This document shows, piece by piece, positions 1 to 12,600 of a DNA stretch of 64,000 nt. The stretch is from positions 18,212,643-18,276,642 of the forward strand of contig CM072897.1 in assembly GCA_037013685.1 (NCBI GenBank). Direction: 5' to 3'. The notes beneath the pieces were generated by a model. That model searched no databases, had not been told where the DNA came from, and saw only the letters and a program-made list of their open reading frames with translations. The position numbers were made by a program, and so were the translations under genes. This stretch comes from Acridotheres tristis (taxonomy: Eukaryota; Chordata; Aves; Passeriformes; Sturnidae). Numbering within the stretch: the first letter of the stretch is position 1; each line of letters opens with the position of its first letter.

Positions 1-101
1 AGAGCCCAGGAGTGTGTGTGCCAGGACAGACAGACAGCCCCGCACACGGACACAGAGCCCAGCGAGTCCCCGCGCTCCCCGCGCTGCAGTTCCGGGCACA
101 G

Positions 102-169
102 CCGGCAGGGGGCGCTGCTGGCTCCGGGCCGGGCAGGGCCATGATCCTCCGCGCCGGCAGGGGGCGCTG
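102..169 (+). promoter_or_regulatory. Pair of CTCF-type binding motifs
   Basis: The 16-mer CCGGCAGGGGGCGCTG, complete at 154-169, also occurs in full at 102-117. Both copies are on the plus strand with starts 52 bp apart. The core fits the well-known vertebrate CTCF consensus (CC, two variable bases, then an AGGGGGCGC-like block) at nearly every position. The sequence between and around the copies is not duplicated, so the pair is not just a tandem repeat. Binding is inferred from the motif only. Confidence 0.55.
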
Positions 170-204
170 TGCCGCGAGCGTCTCCCTCACGCTGTGGTGG
201 CGGC

Positions 205-288
205 GGGCAGGATGGCGAGCGGGGCTGTGGACGGGCAGGATGGCGAGCAGGGCTGCGGGCGGACAGGATGGCGAGCAGGGGCTGCAGC
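205..288. repeat. 28-bp minisatellite, three copies
   Basis: Units start at 205, 233 and 261. Each begins with GGGCAGGATGGCGAGC or a one-base variant, followed by a G-rich tail. The period of 28 is not a multiple of three, which argues against coding. The array lies just to the right of the CTCF-like pair. Confidence 0.8.
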
Positions 289-1071
289 AGGAACGTCAGG
301 GCGGGCTCTCCCGGGCGGCGAGCAAGAGGCAGCAGAAACTGGGCAGCTGTGCCAGGAGCCGCGGGGTGTCCCGGTAGGCACGGCGTGTGTGGCCACAGCG
401 TAGCAAAAAACCCGGAGCAGTGGCAGAGAAAGGCCGGGGCCGGGCAGCGGCAGCCCCGCTCCGAACACGGCCGGGAGAGGCTCCCCTGGAGGGGGAACGG
501 GCCCGGGGTTCCGGAGTTCCCCCTGAGGCACCCCAGCAGATGGTGAAGGGTCCCTTTTTTACTGAGCCCGGGTGTTGATAAGGCTCCAGTGCAACAGGCG
601 CTCCCACAAGCGCAGCTTCGCTGCCGGCAGGAGAAGCAGCAGCAGCCGGAGCCTGGCAGTGCTGGCGAGCTCTCCCCACAGTGACCGCAGCCTGGCTCTT
701 CTGAGACAGCGGGAGAGCGAGGAGCTGCACCCAGCCCACTGAAAAACCCCGCAGGCTCTCTGCCCTCCAAGAGAAACTCCCCAGCCAAGAGAAGTGCAGC
801 CCGGTACAGTCCTCTCTTCCTTCCTAGGTATATCTTTTGTCTCTCTTAAGTACTGGTCGTTATTGTCTCTTAGCAACAAATGGGACAAAATTCCACGAGA
901 GAAAGAAACAAAAGGAACAATCCTAACCCTAATAAACACCGAGGCAAACGTCTGCCTAGAGTACAGGCCCCAGGAAACAGGGCTCCAAGGTTGAAATCCA
1001 GTCAGGATTTCGAGAAGCTTGGAAAGGAGCGGGCAGCTGAGATGTGTTACGGCCCAAGTTTCAGGTGGTAG

Positions 1072-1519
1072 TGTTACAAACGAGGCCAGAGCTTTTAGCT
1101 GAAAGTTACCCGGTTGTTTGAAACAGAGTAGAAACTTTCTTGTAAAAACGGGCACTCCTTTATTAAAATTAGCTGTAGAAAACGGAGGACCCGAGGTAAG
1201 CCCGAGATCCCTCTCAGCAAGCCGGAAAAACAACACAATGTGTAAAACCCCTGACACACCGGGTGCTCCCTTGGAAATGAGCTCCACAGGAGAACACACA
1301 CAACTGTCCAACACCTCCTTTTATTCCCACCTTGGGTCCAGGATTGATGGTTTTTGGATTCTCACAGTAATTGGTCCATTTTGGGGGCTCTTATTGGTCT
1401 TTAACGACATTCATTCTTGTCCAATCCTTTCTTCAGGGCATCGAGAGATTGGACAGGCCCTTTTACCAATCCTCCCTCGCGGGGCTGATGTCACTCCATA
1501 GACTTCACTCATAACATGT
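1072..1519 (-). mobile_element. Retroviral-type LTR (endogenous retrovirus), probably solo or isolated
   Basis: Read on the minus strand this segment has the layout of a retroviral LTR. A U3-like part contains several CCAAT/ATTGG boxes (about 1370-1480). An AATAAA signal at 1320-1325 is followed by a G/T-rich stretch, and a U5-like part extends to about 1072 or 1044. The ends carry the short inverted repeat TGTTAT / GTAACA. A G-rich, purine-biased tract (about 1522-1555) lies just outside the U3 side, as a polypurine tract would. I see no gag, pol or env coding on either side and no clear primer-binding site. Clean target-site duplications are not obvious, so the exact borders are uncertain by tens of bases. 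Confidence 0.5.
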
Positions 1520-1559
1520 TACCGCCCCCTCACACCTCGTCCTGGACCCCCCTGCTTTA

Positions 1560-1700
1560 GCACTCTTAACAAACATTAATTAAACTTACAACTTCAATTA
1601 ACTTCAAAAACAATGAACTTCTTCATAAAATCACAACAGGACAACAATTAACTTTGAAAATTAACAACCTTAACTTACAACAAACATTAACCAAATTTTA
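1560..1700. other. AT-rich low-complexity stretch beside the LTR
   Basis: About 140 bp consist almost only of A, T and C, with repeated ACAAACATTAA and CAATTAACTT words (for instance ACAAACATTAA near 1569 and again near 1681). It abuts the U3 side of the LTR and may be degraded internal sequence of the same element, or unrelated simple sequence. No coding potential is visible. Confidence 0.4.
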
Positions 1701-4496
1701 CCCATAACAGTAGCAAGGCCAGAGTGGAGGTTGCCCACCAGTAATTGCCTGGCTTATCCCTGGTAATTGCAAACAGGTGGCACCAACAGCGAGGCTCAGC
1801 AGGTGAGCACCGCAGCACCTGGAACTCATAACGAGGTAACAGACCAGAGGGGCTGGGATAGTCTGGGCACTCGGGAGCGGTCTGCAAGCAAGGAGGAACT
1901 GGGGGAACAAGTTCTGGTATTGCTTCGGTTTTAGAGGAGAGAAACCTCTGCAAAAGCCTCAGGAGCACTATGGATATTTGATCATTTGAACAGGAATGGC
2001 TCGGGAACTGAAGGTATGTTTTGTTGGGTGTGTTTTGGTGGTGGTTGTGGCTGGAGAAGGGGCTCTCCTCCTAGCCCTTGTTCCTCCCCTCGCTCTCGAG
2101 TTGGGTTGTGATGGTGGATGGAGAGACACCAGCCCTGTAGGCAGGGCTGGGTGTGGGCTGGGGGCTGCGGGCTGCAGGTGCTAGCTGGTGCCTAGGGACA
2201 GAGCCTTGGGGCTCTCTGCCTGTTCTGTGGCTTCAGGAGATAAAGAGAGCTTCACTGCCCAGGGTAGTGGGCTCTGGGGCTGGCTGCTTCCTCTGCTCAG
2301 AGCAAACGTGCCTGTTTTTCCACGTTTGTGGAAGTTACATTACCAGCTCTTCCCTGGGAAATGGCCTACAAATTCAAAGAATAAAGGGAAAAAATTCCGT
2401 CTGGCTTGCACTCCTTTAAGGGCCACTCTTTTCCCCTGTAGCCATGAGGATTAGAAACATCCTGTCCCCTTCAGTGGATGCAGAAAGTGAGGTTAAGTGC
2501 AGTGCCGAAGACTCCAGGACCTGAGGATATGCAATTCCCTGAACTCATAAAATCATGACTTGGCAAAACTGTGCTAGCTGCAGAGCTGTTCATGCTCTTA
2601 ACCTGTACATTCCCTAAGCCAATTAGGCTGAGTTTCTGGAGAGGGCAATAATGGCTGGGCACACTCCTTTGAACCACTAATGAAGGTGGCTGCAGCGGAC
2701 GAATGGCCTGCTAATGAGGGAGTGCTGCCTGCTTGCCGTGCATAGCTAATAACCCTGGCTCCAGCAGTCCACGGCCAGGCAGAACAAAAATTCTGTTTCC
2801 ACCCAGTCCTTCATTGCTATCCAGCTGCACTCCAGTGCACAGCTCGGTTTGGTGGGGAGAGGGGACAACAGCATGGCTGCTCTGGGGAGAGGTAGTGTGG
2901 TTTTTCCTGTGCCACCCTAAGTTAGCCTCAATTCCTCTTTAGGTGTTGCTGCTCTTTCCCTGCCTTTGCAGTGATGTTGGGGATGAAATGGGTTGTGATA
3001 CATGCAGAATGTTATGGTGGAGAGGAGGAATGCCAAAATACAGACATTTTAGAGCTCCAGTTTGGAGATGCCTGCCTGTTTAGTGTCTGTTGCCTCTCCA
3101 GCCTCTTCTCAGGGGATGATACCCTTCTGCATTTGTGGAAGGGAGCTCAGGAAGCAGGCAAGCCCCCCCCCAAAAAAGCTTTGTAGTACTTGTGAAACAG
3201 ATTTCTCCAGGATTGGTCCTTGTCTGTTGAAGCCGGCACCAAGGCTACAGACAGCCCTGGGCTCTTGTGCCTGGGCTGGGTCTGCTGCATCTCTGGGAGA
3301 AGTGCCCACCTCTGGAGCTGGGATGACCTGGTGTGGTGCAGGGGTATGCACTGGTACCTGTGTGCCAAAGCCCAGGTGTGCAGGAGGCTGTGTTGGAAGG
3401 GCTTGCTGTGTGGGAATCTCCTGATGTGTGGTGGTAGGTGGGCAGCGTACAAAATCTTCTGAAAGAAATTCTTCCCTTTCAGCAGATTAAACTCTTCTTG
3501 CTGAGCTCCTGTGCATCTTCCCTCCTACTTGAAATTATAAATATGTTTTTTCAGTGAGTTACTGAAAAATTCAAGCTTTCTACTGTAAAGACCCCATCTT
3601 CAAACCAAGCCCTGTAAGAGGTACATGTGGAAGTTGATTTAGCTTCACTGGGCTGCTGTGGTTGGTAAAAATGTATTGAGATGCTTCCAAGATGCTAAAG
3701 AAATATAAATGATTGCTGTTAGGCTAATTTATAACTATTTAGCAGAGAACAAATACATTTTTAAAGGGGTAATGGCAAATTAAAATTCCTATTAAGCAAA
3801 TTTGCTTACCTAGTACTTAGTAAAAATTTGGGCTTAGATCCTACCGTCTCTTAAATGCACGCACAACCTTACACAAGTGTGTATGCCCAGAGAAATCCTA
3901 AATCTCTGTAGGATCAAGAGCATGGATAGTAAATGTGAAATAATTAAAAATAGAAAGCCCACACCAAATGAGTCTTTTGCTCTTGGCACTGCTAGTCTGC
4001 TCCGTATTCACTGTTTTTACTTGGAAAATGACAATCAATGAGGTCAGTTTTACTTCTGTTTCTGGTTAGTGTCAAGTCGCTCTCCTCAACACTGGTTTTA
4101 GCAGGAGCGTGGTATTGATCCCACTGCTGATCTGCAGCACTGGGCATCAGCACGCAGAAGGACACGGGCTGTGCCTGTGTGTGCTGGGTCAGGTGGGCTG
4201 TGCTCTCCCTTGGAGGTGCCTGGGGATCCGCAGGATGTGGTGGATGCTGTGCCCTCAGTGACATTTGGGGGCCTGGCTGCTGCCGTCCAGTGCAGGTGGG
4301 CTGTGCAGCCCAAAGTGGGATTCACTAATGAAAGGTTATCCTGAAAACTTTTCTTGGGCTCCTGGATGAACACAGTAACCTGCTTCAGCTGCTTCTTAAC
4401 TTACCTGTCACAGCTGTGCAGCAGCTACAGCTCCTGTTCTGCTCTGTGTAATTCCCACATCCCTGCTGAATGAACTGAAAGGGAGGGAATTTTGGT
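1701..4496. other. Non-coding stretch without recognised genes
   Basis: No exon or RNA gene is recognised. The stretch turns markedly AT-rich from about 3530 to 3960, which includes a 16-bp perfect palindrome at 3793-3808 (see findings). Open frames here are short and show no family resemblance. Confidence 0.6.
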
Positions 4497-4680
4497 GAGG
4501 CCATGGCACAGGTTGCCCTGGGAAGATGTGGCTGCTCCATCCCTGGAAGTGTTTAAGGCTATGTTAGATGAGGCTTGGAGCAACCTGAGGAAGGTGTCCT
4601 TGCCTGCAGTAGGATGTGTGGAATGATAGAATCTTGAAGGTCTCTTCCAACCCAAGCCAGTCTGGGATTCTACGATTCTA
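4497..4680 (+). mobile_element. CR1 LINE, 3' end
   Basis: This is a typical 5'-truncated CR1 retroposon. It runs from a 'gaggccatggcacaggttgccc' type segment through 'ggaagtgtttaaggc', 'cttggagcaacctg' and 'aaggtgtccttgcctgc' to 'aggtctcttccaaccca', and ends in the CR1-specific 3' terminus ATTCTACGATTCTA at 4667-4680. The wording matches the common avian CR1 3' consensus almost throughout. CR1 is the dominant LINE of birds, so this also supports the taxonomic call. Confidence 0.92.
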
Positions 4681-7600
4681 ATTAGTAGAAATCAGTCTTG
4701 CTTTCCTTCAAATTCTAGTTTGTACTGCAAATCAAAGCAATTATCTTTCTGCACTCCTGAATTGGAGACTTTATTTTGTAAACTACAGTTTTTCATGTGT
4801 TCTGATGCAGATAATGGAACGGACGTGGTTTGGAGTTCAGCAGTGAGCAGGCTGCTTCTTGGGATGGGATGTCACAGAGGTGGCCCTGTAAGGGACTGGC
4901 TGAGGTGTGTTGTGGCAGAGAGACACCCCAGAAGTCACCACAGGTGTGTGAGCAGTGCAAAGCTGGACTTCTGCTGGGACTGGTAATGCTGAACCATGGA
5001 GCACTTACAGAAGTGTTTGAGCAGGGATGTGTGCCCGTGGTGGTTGTGAAGGCAGCTCGAGAAGGTCCTGTGTGATTTCCCTGGTTCCACTGAAAGCTAG
5101 TAGCTGTGCCAGCGCAGACAGCTGCACATGGGGGCAGGAAAGAGCTCCAGAGGGGCTAGGACTGAATAGGGAGGTTGTGGGGGGAATTTCAGTGGGCTTT
5201 GCATGGCCAAAAGTGGTATAGTCTGGACCTACACCTTGGGATTTGTAGCCTGTGGCTGGCAAGAGCTGACATCTGCTGAGACCTTTTAGGTGATACCTGG
5301 CCTAAAAGCCAAATGTGTAGAGCAGTCCTTATTTCCATTGATTGGAATAAGACACTCTGGGGGTGGTGTGAATAAATACTCACCTGAACCAGCCATTTAG
5401 CTGTGTTGTCCTCCTGGACACCAGCAGATTGCTTTTGTCCTTGTGAGCCTCCTGCCTCACAGATCTTGGTGCTTGCTGAAGTTTTCCCTCTCCTGTCCCA
5501 TTGTGCCTGCCACACCAGGTGACAGTCTGAGGCAAGGTCTGCCCTACCCACACAGCTGTGGGGCTGCTCCTCTAATATGGATGCTTACAAGCTCTTCCTT
5601 AGCAGTTGACTTGATGATGAAGGCCTGAGGGGAGCTGGAGGCGATTCTCACCCCAGACACCCACGGTTTTGTGCCTGCTCTGACCATAGCTCAGATTTGA
5701 GATGGGTAGTGCATGTTCTGGTTGGAAATGACATGTGCTATAATTCCTGTAGCAAAAAATATACTTGTGAATGTGTTCCTCAGTAAAAGTGGCGAGTTCA
5801 GATGACGATGGCTTTCAAAAATCCTTCCTCACAATTTGTACAATGACTTCTATTTATGTGAAAGTACAGCTTCTGTAAGGACCCTAAATTGGAGAGGAGT
5901 TTGGTAAAGGGTTTTTTTTCAGCTGAGAGATGAATTTCTGGTAGTCAAAACACTTTGTTTCAGATCTATGAAGAAGTTCTAAATTACTTTTTTGTCCAGG
6001 TTTCCCTGGCACTAATCCTTTCTCTTGGATATGACATAGTTTGGGGAAATACTTGGATGCTTTGATACACAAATGTTTTTCAGTTGGAACAGCCTGAGGT
6101 GTTTTTGGGAAGGGAAGCACACTCATTCAGCAGTCAAGGATTAATAAAGCTCTGCCTGCATCCCTCTTCTGTGCCAACCAGCCTCTGCCTTCCAATTCCA
6201 CAGCAGTGGTCATCCAGGCAAGGGGAAAAAACCCATGTGAATTGGCCGCAGCCTCCCCAGTGTGATTCTTACCTGGCTGCAGAGATGCTGGGCCATGCCT
6301 TCATGGCCCTAGTCGGTCTGACTATAACTTAAATTTCAATGCAATATAATTAAATGATGAAAGTCAAACCAAGAGGTATTTTGATGTACAAGTAACACCT
6401 TCCTATGAAGAGGAATCCCTCTTTCTGTGTTTAGTGTGCAGCAGTGCCATTCCAAGTGGCTTTGTGATGCTTTTGTTGTGACAGATCCACTGGGCAAATA
6501 TACTTCAAAACAGGCTTTTTGTCTTTGTGCCACAGGCAGCTGTTAGCCTTGGTGTGCAGGACAGCAGAGAGAATTCTTGTGGGGAGAGCAGGAGGCTGTT
6601 GGTGTCTGTGCCCTTGCCAGGCTGGCGGGTGGGTTGTTTTCCGGGATGTGGGAGTGGGGTAGGTGTGAGTCATGCCTTGCCCTTGTCATTCCCTTGTTTC
6701 CTGAGCCATGCTCGCTCATCTTTCTGAGCACAGGATGTGGTTGGCTTTATTTGGAATGTTGCAAGCATCCCCATCTGAGTTAATTGACCAAGACAAATTT
6801 TGTTAAAAAACCTTGACATTAATAATGTGAAATAAGAGCTGGGAGGTAAAACACACGCTCTCTAGACAAGCATTAGCAGTAACCCCACCCTTCCAGACAC
6901 CTCCTGAGGTAGTATGGCAGAGAGCTTAGGTCAGTTAGTTTTAAAATTAACTTCTAGTCCTCAAGGCAGCCTTTAAATAGAGTATTTGAGCTGTGACTAT
7001 AGCTAGTCTTTTTAGGCTATGTAAGGGAGAGGTGGAGGAATGTAAACCCAGAGAAATCTGTAACTGCTGGTGACTGGGCACAGCCTTCGTCTCAAACCCC
7101 AGGGCCCTGCAAGCTGAGCTGAGATGTGGTGCACTAGTTAGCAGCAGGAATGGGAATACTCCTCTCTTCCAAGAGTCACAGTCTCCACGTGCTGTAAGGC
7201 TGCCCTTTGCAGCTCAGCTCCATCAAGGCCTTGCTGTGATAATGCAATCCAAGAGGATGTTGTTCCTGTTTCTCTCATCTTGGACAGGGGTATGCTGATG
7301 TAGCTGTGCAGAAGGCTTGGCCTTGCATGTGTGTGGAGGGACCTATCTGCTTTGGGTACCACACATGCACTGAGAGGCTGCATCCGTCCATCTGAGAGGT
7401 GCAGAGCTGTTCCCTTCTCTTGGAACAGTGGGCTAAGCCCAGGAGATAGGTTCATTGCCTGAGATAATTTTAAGGTGGAAAAATTCCTCAGGTAGAAAGG
7501 GAAAACACAAAGTACCAGATAGTCTGAATGCCTGGGAAACAAGGCGAGGCTCCTGAACAAACACCTGTTTCTTGGCTGGGGCAGTGATGGGACAGTCTAA

Positions 7601-9548
7601 GCTGCAGGGACTCAGTGTGTCAAAGCACGGCAGCATCCACCTGCCTCTTCACCTTCCGTGTCCATAGGGAGGAGTCTCCAACGCGACTGTGGCCGCTGTG
7701 CCGCAAATCATACATCTCTCCAAGGAAGCAAAGCTATCCCTGTTCCTGCTTCCAGACCCAGATAGGAATTTGTGCAGAAAAGATACTCCTGAGGCTATCA
7801 GGACAGCAGCAAAAGGAACGTCTTCGTTTGCTGCTGAAAGCAGGCAGCAGCTCAGTGCTTGGGATGGCTCCAGCCCGCAGTCCCGGCGCTGTGCTGCCGC
7901 CTCTTGGGACGCTGTGCTCCCTTGCTCTCCCCCGGTGCCGTGGCCTTGCAGGTGATCCATCAGCCGGCGTCTGTGCCGGAGTGGCAGGGCTGCAGCCGCA
8001 CATCTGATCGATACCGCCCAACCTTGACACAGAATCAGTCACTCGTGGCCAACTCATTACTGCTGCCGAGCCGCTCGCCTGCAGCAGCCCCTTAATAGCC
8101 CTGCTCGGCTGCTGCCGAGGCACAGCAAAAGTGTTTGGCTGTCTTATTTACATGCAGCATTTCACCAGTCCCTCCTTCCCTTGCTCGCAGCTTGCCATCT
8201 GCTCCGGAGCCTCGGAGGAGACAGAGGTTTCAGAGTGGGGACAAGAGCAATCGTGCCAGTGCTTTGTCTCTATGGTGACTGAGTGCTCTCCCTTGTGGAG
8301 TCTGGAGGGGCTGGTCCCAGGCCTGCTCATTTTAGGCCTTCTCAGCTATAAATCTGTCTTCGTCCAGAAGATTTTGGTGGTGTGCTTGGCTTTTATTCTG
8401 GCTTTGAAGCTTATTTTAGTTACAGCTGTTTTAATCTGCTATATGTTTCTTGTCTTGTCCTTGTGTTTGCACTCTCCAAGGGGTGGCAAAGGCTTAGGAT
8501 GTTCTTCCTAGACAGCAGCTTTAAAATGGCAATTTATTATTTATAAATTAGGCGATGGATGAGGTATGGGAGTCAAGTTCCTGTGAGTCTATTAGCTGGG
8601 CAGGTTGTGCCCTGTGTCACTGCAAAGAAGCTTTCCTCTATATCAGCAGCAAAGTCTTAGACTTGACTCCTGACCTTGGTCATGAGCCATTAATGATCTC
8701 TGAAGGAAGAAATGCACTGACACATGCACTTTGGGGGATATTTGGTACATCTGCTAGCATGCCATTGATTTCCATGAGCAAATTCATGAGGACAGGTTTC
8801 TTTTTAAATAGCTTTTACTTAAACTGGAGTCCAATTCTTAAACAGCAGATCCTCTGATTTTTCATAAGAAACAATTTCACCCTGGAGAGCAAGGATGTGG
8901 AGGGTGGCAAGAAATGATGTGTGTGTGCAGCAGCAGGACTGGAGAAGCAGGTGGACCTGTTGGTTGTGTGGTACTAACAGGGACCTCCCTCCTCTCCCTC
9001 TTTATGCAGTTTCTTACAAGGCAGTGTCACAGGCCAAGGCAGCTGCAGCAGAAAACCCAGACGGAGCAGCACGGGTGTGTTTGCTGCTTTGCTGGCTGTT
9101 GTGGTAGCTGTGATGCTCGTTTGTATTATGGGAACCCCAATCTCTGGCACTGCAGTGACACAGCACCGAGGTTAGCCCTGCCCTCAAACTCCCTACATGA
9201 GCACTGAGGGTCAGACCAATGCGTGTGCCGTGGCTGCCAAAAAAGTTGAGGTTTTCTTAATTAGTTCACTAAACTACTTCAAGTGATTATCCTGTTTCTT
9301 TCCTGATTAGGGAAAAACCTTTAAATATATGAGACTATTCTTAGATGTTTGGGGAGGAACCAACAGTGCTGTAGAGTGAGTTGTGTTAAAGGTATCTTTA
9401 TCTGGAATGAAGACAGGAAGGCTTGCTCCAGGAAGCTTATGGGCAAGGAATGTTTTCTAATCTTGTGTTTAGAACCACTGTCTTAGGGCCTCTGTTCATT
9501 TTCCGTGGTGAGAAAGAAATGGGTGATCAAATTGCCTTATTTCAGTGT
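4681..9548. other. Non-coding stretch without recognised genes
   Basis: No exon is recognised. A block at about 7840-8110 is richer in G, C and CpG than its surroundings and stands next to the AT-richer 8330-8540. I could not assign it to an exon or a known element. Confidence 0.55.
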
Positions 9549-9640
9549 GTTGTGGTTTAAACCCAGCCAGCAAGCAACCAGTGCAAAGCAGTGTTTTGAG
9601 TACTGAGGTGCCCAATGGTTTAATGCCAGGGAGAGATAGA
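9549..9640 (+). mobile_element. Possible degraded avian ERV LTR start
   Basis: The words TGTGGTTTAAACCCAGCC and 'agcaa' at 9551-9575 closely resemble the beginning of a widespread avian ERV LTR (TGTGGTTTAACCCCAGCC type). The similarity fades quickly to the right, so only the first 50 to 90 bases are assigned. This rests on recall of the repeat and not on an alignment. Confidence 0.4.
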
Positions 9641-12600
9641 TTTGCCAGATCTTAAGTTTGGTGGGGATTGGAAACTGGAGAAGGCTGGCAGCTAAATATT
9701 TTCTTTCTTGTCAAGGTCTGTGGTTGAGTAGCTGGCAGACTCTGGGAGCTTGATTTTCATAAAGGATGAGGAACAGGTTTCTCCCTTACGGTGGGGGACA
9801 GCCCTTGCCATCAGCATGTCTGCACTGCTCTGTGCACACCATGGACATGAGGTACCTGACCCAGTGAAATGAGGTTTTCATGCCCATGCCTTTCCATGTG
9901 GGGGTAGATACAGTGCTCCTGGGAAAGCTGGGTCTCTTGGAGTGTCAGACAGTGCTGGCAGCCCCTGGGGATTACTGCTTGTCTTGCACAAACACCAGTG
10001 CAGGTGCAGAGGCCGTGCTCGCCCAGCTCCCTCCGCAGACCCCAGAGCTGTGAGTGCCCCTGCCAAGGGAGAGGCTGCAGTGGGAAGCTGTACCGTGTTA
10101 GCTTACAGGATTACAGAGAGGATTAGGGGGAGACTCTGAATGCTGAAATCACAGAAGCACTTGAGTCAGCGTTTGTGCTTCCTGCCAGGGCAGGCATTGA
10201 GGAATGAGGCAGTTGCAGGAGATGGGGCTGAACACGATGCCCTGAACCTGCCTTGGACCTCTTCTCTTACCTGTCTGCCCTGCCCTGAAGGACTCTCTCA
10301 CATCAGTTGCTAATGAAGGAGAGTTTTGTGTTTCAGAGTGAGATTTGTAGGCGTCTGTCTCCCCTCTTGATTTCAAGAGCTGGATACATGGTTTCACAGG
10401 CAAGGACTTTGTGCTGGCTTCTTTTGTGTACAAATGTAGCTCCAGAGACTTGGAGGACAAAGGTAGCCTGCAGTGGCTTTGCAAACCAACTTCTGTGCAG
10501 CAAAGACTGTCTGCAGTGCAACCAAAGCTATTCGTTGTGTTTCTTTCCAAAAAGTTTCCCCCGTCCAAGTTTGAATTAGACAGCAGATTAATTTCCTTTT
10601 ATGTGGGAAAAGTTGGAGATTCTCTGTGGGGAGAAGTAAAAATAGATCAGTTTGACTTGTTGCATCTTGCATAATTTCCTGGAATTTGTTCCCCTTGGAA
10701 TGATTGTTGGGAAAATAAAACCCCTCCTTGGCTGGCTGAATGGCATGAAGATGGAAGGGTTGTGCTGGGTGGAGAGAAGGCCAGGCTGACAAATCCCTTT
10801 GCTTTCCTGGAGACCAGCTGAAGGCTGATGTGTTCTGGGAATGCCAGCAGCCTTGTTAGTGGGCAGCAATGACTGGAGGAGGTTGGAATATCTATGGCTA
10901 CTTTATTTTTTTGTTCCAAAGTCAGAAGTTAAACAGCCAGGTTATTGGACTTCAGATCTTCACAGTGCCAACAGCTGGATTAGTACATCCTTACCTGCAG
11001 GCTGGGCACTCTGAATCAAGTGGGGCTGCACCAGCACAGATAACACAGCCCTGGGACACAGTGCTGTTCCTCTGACTGGGCTGGGGAGGTCCATGCAGTC
11101 CTGGGAGTGCAGGGTGATCCATGACATCAAGGTCTGAGCAGCTGCCTCGTCCATCTCCTCCACAGCCAGACCTCAGCTCCCTCTGCTGCGGTAATCCAGA
11201 TGCAATCAATCTGGCACTTTCAAATATTTATGAATCATTGATGGATTTTTTTGAAGTTTGAAGTTGTAGCTTTCATGGAATTTGGTTTGATTAGCTGGAA
11301 AGTCAATATTTTCACTGCGCCGTGGCTGAGCAGCATTAATTCCAGCCCAGGCAGCAGCAATAACAGCACTGCAGTGCTAATGGCTCTCTGCCTGCCCTGC
11401 CTGGTGTTGAGGTAGTCTGGGATGAGCTTGGAGCATGTGGAGGAGCCTTAGAGAGGTGATAATAAAGCAGTACAGCTCGTGGTGAAAATTGGCAGAGGCA
11501 GGTAAAGAAAAGGTCTATAGCAATGTTTGGGAGCTGGCAGGGTGAGGTGTTGAGGCTGCCTTTCTTCATAAGTCATCTGTTCCAACACATCCAAACAAGG
11601 TGGATTGCTTTGTACCACAGCTCCCATTAACTTGTCTTAAAAGGATAAGGCACCTTCAGCAGAGTGAATAAGAACCTCATGGGACCAGACCTTTATTCTT
11701 TTTAGCTGATGCAAATAGGAGTTTGATAGGTGAGCCAAGTTTTCCTTGTCTGTACAGATGAGAGAGTGAAGCCATGGGGGAATTGTTTGAGCTCAGCAGA
11801 GGCACCGAGACTATATCTTTCTGTCACTTTGTGCCATGATAGTCATTGCTTGCACTGGAGAGCCCACCTCTCCTTTCCATTTCTCTAATACCTGTCCTGT
11901 TCTGAATCACCTGTCCCAGCCCTGTTACAAACGAACCCAACAATTCCCATGCTAATTTGATATAGCTGAAGTCTTACTGAGAATTTATAAGCTCTTCACT
12001 ATTAGTGTGGGCTGCAGACAGAGCTTCCTGTGCTCTGAGGATGCCTATTTGAGTTGTGCATGAGAGTGAACGTGTCTGCATCTGTCAGGGTCTGGATATT
12101 TCAGTGTCATCCCAGGGGTTAAGTGCCTGCAGTAGAAAGTCATGTTCTAGGATATTTCCTTTAAATGCATATCGTGGTGCATTTCTGTCACACCAGGTAG
12201 CACAAAGAAACCCAGTGGTTTGCAGCAGGAAATATCTGATAACCTCTGCTCCCTGGGCAGCAACAGCTCAGCAGGGGCTGAGGAGGTTCTGCTGCAAATG
12301 GATGGGATTAGCCCTCGGGATTCTGTGGCACTCTGCGGTGTTCCATGCTGACTCCATCCTGGGAAGCAGCCTTGCCTCTGCTGCTGAGGCCACAGGGACA
12401 TAAGGGCCAAGGGGAGATTTGTCCTGGATCTCTGGATCAGGACCTGGGAGGCAGCTGACCAGCCTGGTGTGGAAATGGGATTACAGAGCACTCAGGGTAC
12501 AGAGCATATTTCAGATAGAGCTCCTTACACGCTGCAAGGCTGTCAGATTGCTGTGGTCTTGCTGAGAGGTGGCAAAAGGCATGAATAGCTGTGGCTGTGC

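Larger units (their letters stand above)
1..700. other. GC- and CpG-rich segment, possible CpG island
   Basis: The first 700 bases are much richer in G, C and CpG than the following 40 kb. They hold two CTCF-like motifs and a 28-bp tandem repeat, listed separately. I see no convincing exon: no recognisable protein is encoded on either strand. It could be the edge of a promoter or an insulator-type element. By analogy with mammals, where HMG20A lies beyond the 3' side of LINGO1, the neighbouring gene may lie to the left, but nothing here identifies it. Confidence 0.45.

Noticed and set aside
921..935. CCTAACCCTA telomere-like word
   Set aside because: Fewer than two repeat units. This is expected by chance and is not an interstitial telomeric array.
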